40,154 nucleotides of DNA from Bacteroidota bacterium (GTDB lineage Bacteria > Bacteroidota > Bacteroidia > Chitinophagales > JADIYW01): positions 1 to 40,154 of the forward strand of contig JAGQYE010000039.1 in assembly GCA_020436225.1 (NCBI GenBank). The letters are read 5' to 3'. Within the stretch, counting starts at the first letter, position 1, and each line of letters opens with the position of its first letter. Made by a program: the position numbers and the translations under genes. Under the pieces are notes generated by a model. The model searched no databases, was not told the DNA's origin, and saw only the letters and a list, made by a program, of their open reading frames with translations. Of this stretch, positions 32,873 through 40,154 are shown piece after piece.

Positions 32873-35800
32873 ATGTTTTTAGGAAGGAAAATCGTGATGT
32901 TTTCATGGTTGTTTATTTACAACCTTGTTTTATTTGCACAGCCATCAAATGATGCGTGTATAAATGCTATCCATATTGCAAATGTAAGCAATTACTGTTC
33001 TTCAGTTGGTGGTGGAACAACTGTTGGTGCAACAGATGATGCATCAACTACCGGTGGATTTAGTCCGGCAGGATGCTGGGGAAGTGGTGCTGTTAATGAC
33101 GTGTGGTATAGTTTTACCGCAATAGCATCAGATATATCAATTACAGTAAAAGGAAACGAAGGTGTACCTTCCGGTGGAACGCTAAACCGCCCTCAAGTAG
33201 CTTTATATGGTGGTTCTTGTAGTGGAACCATTAATGAAATGGTTTGTGGCTCTGCACCAAGCGGACAAAATATTATCCAAATTTATAGAGGTGGATTAAC
33301 AATTGGACAAACCTATTTAATTCGGGTTGATGGATTAAATTCTAATAAAGGTAGCTTTCAATTATGTGTAAACAATTTTAATCCGGTACCTACACCTGAA
33401 GGAGATTGCCCATCTGCAGTAATTTTATGTGATAAAAGTGGATTTACCGTGCCTGCTGTTTCAGGAGTAGGCTCGATTGCTACAGAAATGAATGACGCTA
33501 CTTGTTTTGATTATGATCCATCAACCGGAAATATAGAATCAAGTTCAACGTGGTATGTATTCTCATTTTCAACTTCAGGAACTTTTACGTTTAATATCAC
33601 ACCTTCAAATATTGATGATGATATAGATTTTGCGTTGTATTTACTTCCAAATGGAGTTGGAAATTGTGCCGGAAAACAAACCGTTCGATGTATGGCAGCG
33701 TCTTGCTATGGTTCTACAGGTTTAAATACAAGCTCTTCTGATATTAGTGAACCTCCTGGTTGCAGTTGGTCAAGTGATAATTATGTAAGACAAGTAAATG
33801 TAACTGCAGGTCAAACTTATGCGTTAGCTATTAATAACTTTACTTCAACCGGAAATGGATTTGGTATTACTTTCGGTGGTACCGCGACTTTTCAAGGACC
33901 AACAGCAACAATCATAGATAGTGATGCTGATGATAAAATTTGTATAGGTGAATCAATTAATTTTTCACAAACATCTTCACCACCAACATCCGGAACCTTA
34001 GTTGCTTGGAATTGGAATTTTGGTGTTGATGCAACGCCGGCTACTTTTGTTGGAACAACGCCGCCACCGATAACTTATAGTAGTAATGGTATAAAAACCA
34101 TTTCACTTACTGTTGAAAGCGATAGAGGTTGTTTATTCACGGTTACTAAAAATATTACTGTTTCTTCAACGCCGCCGGTTTTGTCTATTGTTGCTTCACA
34201 AAACCCGGTTTGTCAAGGAAGTGCTATAACATTTACAGCTACCGCTTCCAATGCCGGAACGAATCCAACAATTCAATGGTATCTAAATAATAACCCGGTT
34301 GGGACAAACAGCACAACTTATACAAATTCTAGTTTAAATAATGGTGATGTAGTGAAAGCACGTGTAACCAGCAATTTAACTTGCAATTTTGGAAGTCAAA
34401 CAACAAGTAATAGTATCACTGTTCAAATCACAAATCCCAAACCTGTTTCTGTTACAATAAGCGGAGATAATTCTATTTGTCAAGGAGATGCTTTAACATT
34501 AACTGCTCAACCTACTAATGGCGGAACATCACCAATATATCAATGGTTTGTAAATGGAAATCCAAGTGGTACAAACAGTAATACTTTTTCATCTTTATCA
34601 ATAAATAATGGAGATATTATTACTGTTAGTTTGACAAGTAATTTGACTTGTGTATCCGGAAATCCGGCTACAAGTGCAAATTTTAATGTTATTGTTAATC
34701 CGAAACCAACATTAACTGCAAGTAATCCTACTATTTGTAGTGGGCAATCAGCCACACTTTCTATAAGTGGTGCTACAAGTTATACATGGACAGGTGGATT
34801 AGCACCAATTGCCAATCCTACAACACCAATATTAACAACAAATGCTACTTACACCGTAACCGGAACACTGAATGGATGTAAGAATACAAAAGATATTACC
34901 GTTAACGTAAAACCAAATCCTACGGTTAGTGTCAATTCTCCAAAAATATGTGAAGGTCAAAAAGCAACATTAACTGCAAGTGGCGCAACTTCGTATTCTT
35001 GGAATGGTGGCTTACCTGCTGTTGCCCAACCAACAACACCGACTTTAACAACAACTACTACTTATGAAGTAATTGGAATAACTAATGGCTGTAAAGATTC
35101 AGCTACAGCAATAGTTACAGTTAATCCTAAGAAAACAACCAATATTTCAAAAACGATTTGTGCAAATGAAAGTGTTACAATAGGAAACCAAACATTTAAT
35201 ACAAATGGAACGCATACTGTTACTCTATCAACTTCAGAAAATTGCGACAGTGTTGTAATTTTAGATTTAACAGTAACAACTCCAATTACACCAAAAATTA
35301 CTATTACAGCCAATAAAACATCAATATGTAATAATGAAGAAGTGATTTTTAAAGCCACCACTCAAAATACTTTGGGAAATATAACTTATAAATGGGTTAT
35401 AAATGGAAGTGATGTTGGCGTGAATGATTCTGTTTTTACTACAAGAGCATTAAAAAATGGCGATGTCGTGCATGCAGAAATATCCTTATCGAATACAACA
35501 TGTGTAACTTCATTTTCTGCAACAAGTAATTCAATTTCTATAATTTCATCTTTACCAAATTATACTATTCCAAATGTTCAAATTTGCCCAGAACAAAATA
35601 AAACGATAGATATTGGATTATCAATTCCGACTTATACAGTTTCATGGAAAAACGAAAATGATTCATTGACGATAGTAAATGCAGATACATTTCACGTTCA
35701 TAACTCAATAAGTGGAACAGCCTATTTTACTGTTAAATACGGCGATGGATGTTCCGTTTCTGATAGTATTCCAATACGCGTTTTTGATAGACCAATTGTT

Positions 35801-36313
35801 GATGCTACAAGCGATAAAACACATGTGCGAGACCAAGAAATATTTCAATTAAATGCTGATGGCAATGGCTTAATTTCGTATAATTGGCAACCTGCACACT
35901 TGGTTTCATCTTCAACCATAAAAAATCCAACGGCAACAATTACAGAGTCAACAATATTTACAGTTTTAGTAAAAGATAATAATCAATGTGAAAATACAGA
36001 TAGTGTTTTAGTGAATTTTATCGAAGCTTGTAGTGTAGATAATCTCTTTTTCCCGACAGCATTTTCGCCGAATAATGATGGTGTAAATGATTGTTTCGGA
36101 ATCTTATCGCCGCCAAATTTAAGTCAATACAAGTTGGTTATTTTTAATCGTTGGGGCGAATTGGTGTTTGAGACGAACAATGTAAATGAATGTTGGAATG
36201 GCGAATTTAAAGGTGTTGCAGCCGCCGCAGATTCTTATGTTTATGTTTCAAGTTTTGTTTGCAACGATGGTAAAGTAATTACTAAAAAAGGTGGAATTAC
36301 TATTTTGAGATAA
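32873..36313 (+). CDS. Giant surface protein with PKD/Ig-like repeats and T9SS type B (CHU C-terminal) domain
   Basis: A 1146-residue secreted protein. Signal peptide to about residue 23 (RKIVMFSWLFIYNLVLFAQ). Two N-terminal beta-sandwich domains (about 25-175 and 180-335) contain NDACINAI and paired cysteines. A PKD-type domain lies near 350-425 (WNWNFGV...GIKTISLTV). Six Ig-like units follow at about 444-510, 533-598, 618-680, 689-750, 760-800 and 811-877; units 3 and 4 are near-duplicates. Residues about 1053-1146 are the type B sorting domain: FFPTAFSPNNDGVND, FNRWGELVF, KKGGITILR. It is an adhesin-like cargo; ligand unknown. Longer frames start at 32777 or 32831 inside hemC-hemD, but ATG 32873 gives the clean signal peptide. 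Confidence 0.88.
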   Translation: MFLGRKIVMFSWLFIYNLVLFAQPSNDACINAIHIANVSNYCSSVGGGTTVGATDDASTTGGFSPAGCWGSGAVNDVWYSFTAIASDISITVKGNEGVPSGGTLNRPQVALYGGSCSGTINEMVCGSAPSGQNIIQIYRGGLTIGQTYLIRVDGLNSNKGSFQLCVNNFNPVPTPEGDCPSAVILCDKSGFTVPAVSGVGSIATEMNDATCFDYDPSTGNIESSSTWYVFSFSTSGTFTFNITPSNIDDDIDFALYLLPNGVGNCAGKQTVRCMAASCYGSTGLNTSSSDISEPPGCSWSSDNYVRQVNVTAGQTYALAINNFTSTGNGFGITFGGTATFQGPTATIIDSDADDKICIGESINFSQTSSPPTSGTLVAWNWNFGVDATPATFVGTTPPPITYSSNGIKTISLTVESDRGCLFTVTKNITVSSTPPVLSIVASQNPVCQGSAITFTATASNAGTNPTIQWYLNNNPVGTNSTTYTNSSLNNGDVVKARVTSNLTCNFGSQTTSNSITVQITNPKPVSVTISGDNSICQGDALTLTAQPTNGGTSPIYQWFVNGNPSGTNSNTFSSLSINNGDIITVSLTSNLTCVSGNPATSANFNVIVNPKPTLTASNPTICSGQSATLSISGATSYTWTGGLAPIANPTTPILTTNATYTVTGTLNGCKNTKDITVNVKPNPTVSVNSPKICEGQKATLTASGATSYSWNGGLPAVAQPTTPTLTTTTTYEVIGITNGCKDSATAIVTVNPKKTTNISKTICANESVTIGNQTFNTNGTHTVTLSTSENCDSVVILDLTVTTPITPKITITANKTSICNNEEVIFKATTQNTLGNITYKWVINGSDVGVNDSVFTTRALKNGDVVHAEISLSNTTCVTSFSATSNSISIISSLPNYTIPNVQICPEQNKTIDIGLSIPTYTVSWKNENDSLTIVNADTFHVHNSISGTAYFTVKYGDGCSVSDSIPIRVFDRPIVDATSDKTHVRDQEIFQLNADGNGLISYNWQPAHLVSSSTIKNPTATITESTIFTVLVKDNNQCENTDSVLVNFIEACSVDNLFFPTAFSPNNDGVNDCFGILSPPNLSQYKLVIFNRWGELVFETNNVNECWNGEFKGVAAAADSYVYVSSFVCNDGKVITKKGGITILR

Positions 36314-36316
36314 AAT

Positions 36317-36952
36317 TTATTTCCAACTTGTTGGATCTTTACGCCATTGTTGCAAAATACTTATTTCTTCTGCTGATATATAATTTTTTTGTTCGGCAAC
36401 ACGAATTAAAAAGTCATAATTAGATAGTGTTTTGAGTTGAACGCCGGCATCTTCAAATCGTTGTACCGCACTTGCAAATCCATATTTATATATGGCGATC
36501 ATACCAATAACTTCTGCACCTGCAGCACGCAAATCTTCAACCGCTTTTAAAGAACTGCCGCCTGTTGAAATGGTATCTTCAACAACTAAAATCCGTTGTC
36601 CGTGTTTTAAATCTCCTTCAATAGTGTTGGTTAAACCATGTTCTTTAGGTTTAGAACGCACATATACAAAAGGCAAATTTAATGCGTCAGCAATAATGGC
36701 GCCATGCGGAATGCCTGCAGTTGCCACACCTGCAATACATTCTGTTTGTGGAAAATATTCTTGTAATAAACTAATTAATCCATCTTTTACCATATCTCTG
36801 ATTGCCGGATAGGAAAGTAGTTTTCGATTATCACAATACACCGGCGATTTTATTCCACTCGCCCAAGTATATGGAGTTTCAGTATTTAGTTGTATTGCTT
36901 TGATTTGCAATAATTGTTCGATGAGATTTTCTTTGTAGGTGTTATTTTCCAT
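36317..36952 (-). CDS. pyrE: Orotate phosphoribosyltransferase
   Basis: A 211-residue enzyme that joins orotate and PRPP to give OMP in pyrimidine synthesis. TPYTWASGIKSPVYCDNRKLLSYP near residue 21, IAGVATAGIPHGAII near 77, and the PRPP motif VVEDTISTGGSSLKAVEDL near 121 are definitive. Length and signatures are normal. It is divergent from the Nudix gene, an adjacency I recall from other Bacteroidota, and its stop lies three bases from that of the giant surface protein. Confidence 0.96.
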   Translation of the reverse strand: MENNTYKENLIEQLLQIKAIQLNTETPYTWASGIKSPVYCDNRKLLSYPAIRDMVKDGLISLLQEYFPQTECIAGVATAGIPHGAIIADALNLPFVYVRSKPKEHGLTNTIEGDLKHGQRILVVEDTISTGGSSLKAVEDLRAAGAEVIGMIAIYKYGFASAVQRFEDAGVQLKTLSNYDFLIRVAEQKNYISAEEISILQQWRKDPTSWK

Positions 36953-37030
36953 TTAAAATAATTTGTGCTTGGTTTTCTCTAATTTCATCAAAATAATTAG
37001 TATCATAGAGACTGAAAAAAATAATTGTAA

Positions 37031-37675
37031 ATGTATAAACTTTTTATCAATAACAAGGTAGTTTACATAACTCAAAATCCGGCTTCTGTGGAGAATATTC
37101 TCCAAGAAGAATATATTATTGAACGCTATTCAACTAAAGCAAATTTAGAAACACTTTTAACTATTATATTAGGAGATGCAAATAGCAATAATGTTATTTT
37201 ATTTCATAAAGATGTAGATGAACTTTTAGAGCTAGTTTTATCTTATTTTAAAAGTATAGAAGCTGCGGGCGGAGTTGTGAGAAATCATAAGCACGAAATT
37301 TTGTTGATTTTTAGAAGAGGTTTTTGGGATTTACCTAAAGGAAAAATCGAAAAAAATGAAAGCATAGAATCCGCCGCCGTTCGCGAAGTAGAAGAGGAGA
37401 CAGGTTTGCAACAAGTAGAAATTCTTCAACCTATTTATTTTACAAAATGTAAAAATAAAACAACCTTTCATTCTTATGAATTAAATGGAAAACAGTGCAT
37501 GAAAATTACTCATTGGTTTGAAATGAAAACAAATCAAATCGAAAAATTAATTCCGCAAACGGAAGAAGATATTGAACAAGCTGTTTGGGTAAGTGAACAT
37601 AGAATTCCGGAATATTTTTCTATGATGTATCCTAATATTGTAGATGTGTTGAAAGAGATTCTTCCTTCTAACTAA
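37031..37675 (+). CDS. Nudix hydrolase with N-terminal extension
   Basis: A 214-residue protein. The Nudix box is exact at residues 104-126 (G-KIEKN-E-SIESAAV-REVEEETGL), giving a metal-dependent pyrophosphohydrolase of unknown substrate. FRRGFWDLPKGK just before it resembles enzymes acting on diadenosine or diphosphoinositol polyphosphates, but this is weak. About 75 residues precede the Nudix fold (MYKLFINNKVVYI to SIEA); I do not recognise them. Divergent from pyrE, convergent with the AEC transporter, three bases between stops. Confidence 0.85.
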   Translation: MYKLFINNKVVYITQNPASVENILQEEYIIERYSTKANLETLLTIILGDANSNNVILFHKDVDELLELVLSYFKSIEAAGGVVRNHKHEILLIFRRGFWDLPKGKIEKNESIESAAVREVEEETGLQQVEILQPIYFTKCKNKTTFHSYELNGKQCMKITHWFEMKTNQIEKLIPQTEEDIEQAVWVSEHRIPEYFSMMYPNIVDVLKEILPSN

Positions 37676-37678
37676 ATA

Positions 37679-38584
37679 TTACATCAACCATTTCCAAAAC
37701 AAAAGTGTAACTACTGATGCAATAATTCCAAGCGTTGGTAGATAATTGGCTAATTGTTCATCGAGTTTATATTTAGTTGCTAAGATAGATGCCGTAATCA
37801 TGGGCGGCATAGCGCATTCTAAAACGGAAATCTCATAAGGAATTCCGCGCTTTCCTAAAATCAAAAAATATAAAACATAAATAATTAATGGTGCGAGTAT
37901 TAATTTATAAATTAAACCGCCGCATAATTTTTTCCAATCTATATGTTTGATTGATAGGTTGAATTGCATTCCTAAAGATAAAATAGCTAACGGCACCATC
38001 CAATCGCCAACAAATTTTAAAACGTGTTTTCCGTTTTGCGGAATGAAATTATTTGGAAGAAATAAGGCAATTATAAAAATAACAAATGGAGGAAATTTAA
38101 TTAAGCGAATAACAATTGATTTTAAACTCAAGACTTCGCTGCCAAATGAAGTTGCAATGATAATGCCAATTGTAGAAAGAATAACGAAACTGCCGGGTTG
38201 ATCAACAAAAATAGCATATTGCAAATTTTGCTCACCATAGAAATGCTCGATAAACGGAAAGCCGACAAACGATGTATTGCCTAAGCCGCAACACAAAATA
38301 ATACATGCCATTGTTTTTGCATCGTACTTGAATATTTTACAAAATAAATAAGCAAAAAATATCGAAGCAATAAAAATTATCCAAGCAGAAGCAATAGGAA
38401 ATAAAACTTCTTTTGTAATGGTCAGTTCAGGAATTTTTAATAATACAATTGCAGGCAATGGTACATACAAAATAAAGTGATTGATTTTGGTGTAAACTGA
38501 TTTGGAATTTATGGGTAATAATTGCGCTAAAAATCCAAGAAAGAATAAGAAAAGTAGAGCAATCGGTTGATTTAAAAATTCCAT
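37679..38584 (-). CDS. AEC-family (auxin efflux carrier-like) permease
   Basis: A 301-residue inner-membrane protein with about ten hydrophobic segments. PLPAIVLLKIPEL near residue 42, CGLGNTSFVGFPFIEHFYG near 98, LAILSLGMQFNLS near 196 and LECAMPPMITASILATKYKLDE near 251 are the family marks. AEC members export or import organic acids and related anions. It starts 28 bases after ftcD on the same strand, so it may carry a metabolite of histidine or glutamate breakdown; that is inference from position only. Confidence 0.85.
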   Translation of the reverse strand: MEFLNQPIALLFLFFLGFLAQLLPINSKSVYTKINHFILYVPLPAIVLLKIPELTITKEVLFPIASAWIIFIASIFFAYLFCKIFKYDAKTMACIILCCGLGNTSFVGFPFIEHFYGEQNLQYAIFVDQPGSFVILSTIGIIIATSFGSEVLSLKSIVIRLIKFPPFVIFIIALFLPNNFIPQNGKHVLKFVGDWMVPLAILSLGMQFNLSIKHIDWKKLCGGLIYKLILAPLIIYVLYFLILGKRGIPYEISVLECAMPPMITASILATKYKLDEQLANYLPTLGIIASVVTLLFWKWLM

Positions 38585-38612
38585 TTTTGCTCGTTCTAAA
38601 GAGCCAACAAAA

Positions 38613-39578
38613 TTACTTAAATAAATTGTACTCTATAATATTCTTTTCTTTATCAAAAGGTTTAACAGCGTTTAATCCAATATGTTGAATAACTTCATCA
38701 ATAGATAAAGTCGGATGTGCTAAAGCTGCTTTTGGTATCAAGCCGATGAGTTCACTTCCATTTGTGCGAACATCAAATTCTTTTGCTAATTCGCTAATGG
38801 CATCAAATACTTCGCAAACTTTGCTATTTTCTATATCAATAATATTAGTTGAAACTTGCGCACAAGAAAATTCGTCCATATACCAACCAATTGCTTTTAC
38901 CGATTGAAATAAATTACTCAAATACGAATTATCTTTTTTCTCTCTAATCGTGCGTATTTGCTTGGCTATTGCTTGCGCAATATTTACATCTTTTGTATTC
39001 AAGTTGATGTTGTATGCAACCAAGAAATTCCTAGCACCAAGTGCTATCATTCCAAATTTTTTATTAAACGAAAAAGGACCAAAATCAGGTTTCCATTTTT
39101 CAGATTTCATTTTTTCAGGAATGGCTTCGTATTCGCCTTTTCTTATAAAAGATAAATTTTTGCGCTCATTTATTTTGGCTGATTGTTCATATAAATAAAC
39201 CGGAATTCCTAATGCTCCAATTTGTTCGCCTAATTTTTCAGTTAATGAAATTACTTCCTGCATGGAAATATTTTGTAACGGCACAAACGGACAAACATCG
39301 CAAGCACCCATTCTTGGATGTTCTCCTTTATGATGTCGCATATCTATTTTTTCTTGAGCAACAACAATAGCATTATAGGTGGCTTCCAAAATGGCTTCCG
39401 GTTTCCCGACATACGTAAATACAGTTCTATTCGCGTCTATTCCAATATCAACATTCAACAATTTTATGCTTGGAATTGCTTGGATTGCATTGGCAATTGC
39501 ATCAATAGTATGCTTGTTTTTTCCTTCTGAAAAATTGGGTACACATTCAATTAATTGGTCGCTTGCGTTAAATTTCAT
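38613..39578 (-). CDS. ftcD: Glutamate formimidoyltransferase
   Basis: A 321-residue enzyme of the formiminotransferase family. ECVPNFSEGKN near residue 11, DANRTVFTYVGKPEA near 47 and HKGEHPRMGACDVCPFVP near 79-96 (with the catalytic His) are definitive. It moves the formimino group from N-formimino-glutamate to tetrahydrofolate, releasing glutamate at the end of one histidine degradation route. Only the transferase part is present, without the cyclodeaminase domain of the mammalian enzyme. In-frame TTG 39584 adds two residues; ATG 39578 is chosen. It heads a transcript with the AEC permease and is divergent from the topoisomerase gene. Confidence 0.94.
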   Translation of the reverse strand: MKFNASDQLIECVPNFSEGKNKHTIDAIANAIQAIPSIKLLNVDIGIDANRTVFTYVGKPEAILEATYNAIVVAQEKIDMRHHKGEHPRMGACDVCPFVPLQNISMQEVISLTEKLGEQIGALGIPVYLYEQSAKINERKNLSFIRKGEYEAIPEKMKSEKWKPDFGPFSFNKKFGMIALGARNFLVAYNINLNTKDVNIAQAIAKQIRTIREKKDNSYLSNLFQSVKAIGWYMDEFSCAQVSTNIIDIENSKVCEVFDAISELAKEFDVRTNGSELIGLIPKAALAHPTLSIDEVIQHIGLNAVKPFDKEKNIIEYNLFK

Positions 39579-39669
39579 CTTCAAAAATCAAACAATAATA
39601 ATAAAGAAAGTTGAGTTTTATTTTGCAAAGTTGTGGAAAAATTGCCCAAGTATTTTTTTTATTTAAAAT

Positions 39670-39677
39670 TACATTTG
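39670..39677 (+). promoter_or_regulatory. Candidate -7 box for the topoisomerase IV B gene
   Basis: TACATTTG matches TAnnTTTG and lies 17 bases before ATG 39695, implying a leader near 12 bases. No clear -33 element is seen at the right spacing. Confidence 0.4.
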
Positions 39678-39694
39678 TTGCTCAAGGATTGATT

Positions 39695-40154
39695 ATGGCA
39701 GAAATAAATTATACCGAAGACAATATTCGCTCTTTAGATTGGAAAGAACATATTCGTTTGCGTCCCGGAATGTATATCGGGAAATTGGGCGATGGTACTT
39801 CGCCGGATGATGGCATTTATGTTTTATTGAAAGAAATTGTAGATAACTCGATTGATGAATTTGTGATGGGGCACGGCAAACAAATCGACATTTCTATTAA
39901 AGATAAAATGGTTACGGTGCGCGATTATGGACGTGGCATTCCGTTAGGTGCTGTGGTAGATTGCGTTTCTAAAATTAATACAGGCGGAAAATACGATTCG
40001 CGTGCTTTTCAAAAATCGGTTGGATTGAATGGCGTTGGAACAAAAGCAGTGAATGCGCTTTCAACTTATTTCAAGGTAGCATCGGTGCGTGATGGCGAAA
40101 TTAAAGTAGCTGAATTTGATAAAGGTGTTTTGATTAACGACCATAAAATTGCCA
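39695..40154 (+). CDS. parE: DNA topoisomerase IV subunit B, N-terminal part (cut by window edge)
   Basis: Only the first 153 codons are present; the frame is open to the window edge. They hold the GHKL ATPase start: [12 protein letters not shown] near residue 28, the N-box [11 protein letters not shown] with the catalytic Glu and Mg-binding Asn, DYGRGIPLG, and [14 protein letters not shown]. The wording, with [19 protein letters not shown], fits the ParE-type B subunit of Bacteroidota rather than GyrB. With ParC it decatenates replicated chromosomes. parC is usually next downstream and would lie outside. ATG 39695 is right for the expected [19 protein letters not shown] start. Confidence 0.9.
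   Translation, partial: MAEINYTEDNIRSLDWKEHIRLRPGMYIGKLGDGTSPDDGIYVLLKEIVDNSIDEFVMGHGKQIDISIKDKMVTVRDYGRGIPLGAVVDCVSKINTGGKYDSRAFQKSVGLNGVGTKAVNALSTYFKVASVRDGEIKVAEFDKGVLINDHKIA

Noticed and set aside
1-40154. Defence system, CRISPR array, transposon, phage or integrative element
   Set aside because: No transposase, integrase, Cas, toxin-antitoxin or methylase/helicase defence genes, and no direct repeats or regular spacers were found; the content is housekeeping and surface proteins.

Overview
The window is an AT-rich stretch of chromosome from a member of the Bacteroidota, most likely of the Chitinophagales/Sphingobacteriales kind. Three proteins end in type IX secretion (T9SS) sorting domains, several genes have the Bacteroidota promoter box TAnnTTTG just upstream, Shine-Dalgarno sequences are essentially absent, and the gene families (NamZ/DUF1343, BFN/DUF151 with a UVR motif, solitary LolE/FtsX-like permease, YCF48-type surface protein, HutH and FtcD) fit. 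It reads as gene-dense core chromosome: no rRNA, tRNA, CRISPR array, insertion sequence, phage gene or integrase was seen, and no gap between genes reaches 300 bases.

Layout. 1-9 kb: a NamZ-type muramidase cut by the left edge, an FtsX/LolE-like permease, a DUF2130 coiled-coil protein, the potassium transporter Kup, a small membrane protein co-transcribed with a BFN/UVR protein, and etfB-etfA followed by a clear terminator. 9-13 kb: a TPR protein, a YbjN-like protein, TilS and histidine ammonia-lyase. 13-18 kb (minus strand): ilvE, an M43 metalloprotease, a zinc alcohol dehydrogenase and a YCF48-type protein; the protease and the YCF48-type protein carry T9SS tails. 18-23 kb: a small unnamed protein that I suspect is a divergent DNA polymerase III psi-like subunit, rdgB, a ribD-EamA-YigZ operon, divergent prmC, and a nitroreductase. 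23-29 kb: a 1169-residue predicted outer-membrane barrel, an APS reductase, a sugar-nucleotide-type SDR, and kdsB. 29-37 kb: a LysM/RlpA-like protein, hemA, a hemC-hemD fusion, and a giant T9SS type B surface protein. 36-40 kb: pyrE, a Nudix hydrolase, an AEC transporter, ftcD, and the start of a topoisomerase IV B subunit at the right edge.

How the genes work together. HemA and the HemC-HemD fusion give consecutive parts of tetrapyrrole synthesis. HutH and FtcD are first and last steps of histidine breakdown, but lie 26 kb apart with the middle enzymes absent. EtfA/EtfB form one complex. NamZ, LysM/RlpA-like, KdsB, the permease and the barrel all concern the envelope.

There is no obvious defence island or new multi-gene system. 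The best leads are the psi-like protein beside rdgB, the predicted nuclease core in the DUF2130 protein, the RlpA-like domain lacking its catalytic aspartate, the unnamed giant barrel, and an unusually compact architecture in which convergent genes abut or overlap with no room for terminators.
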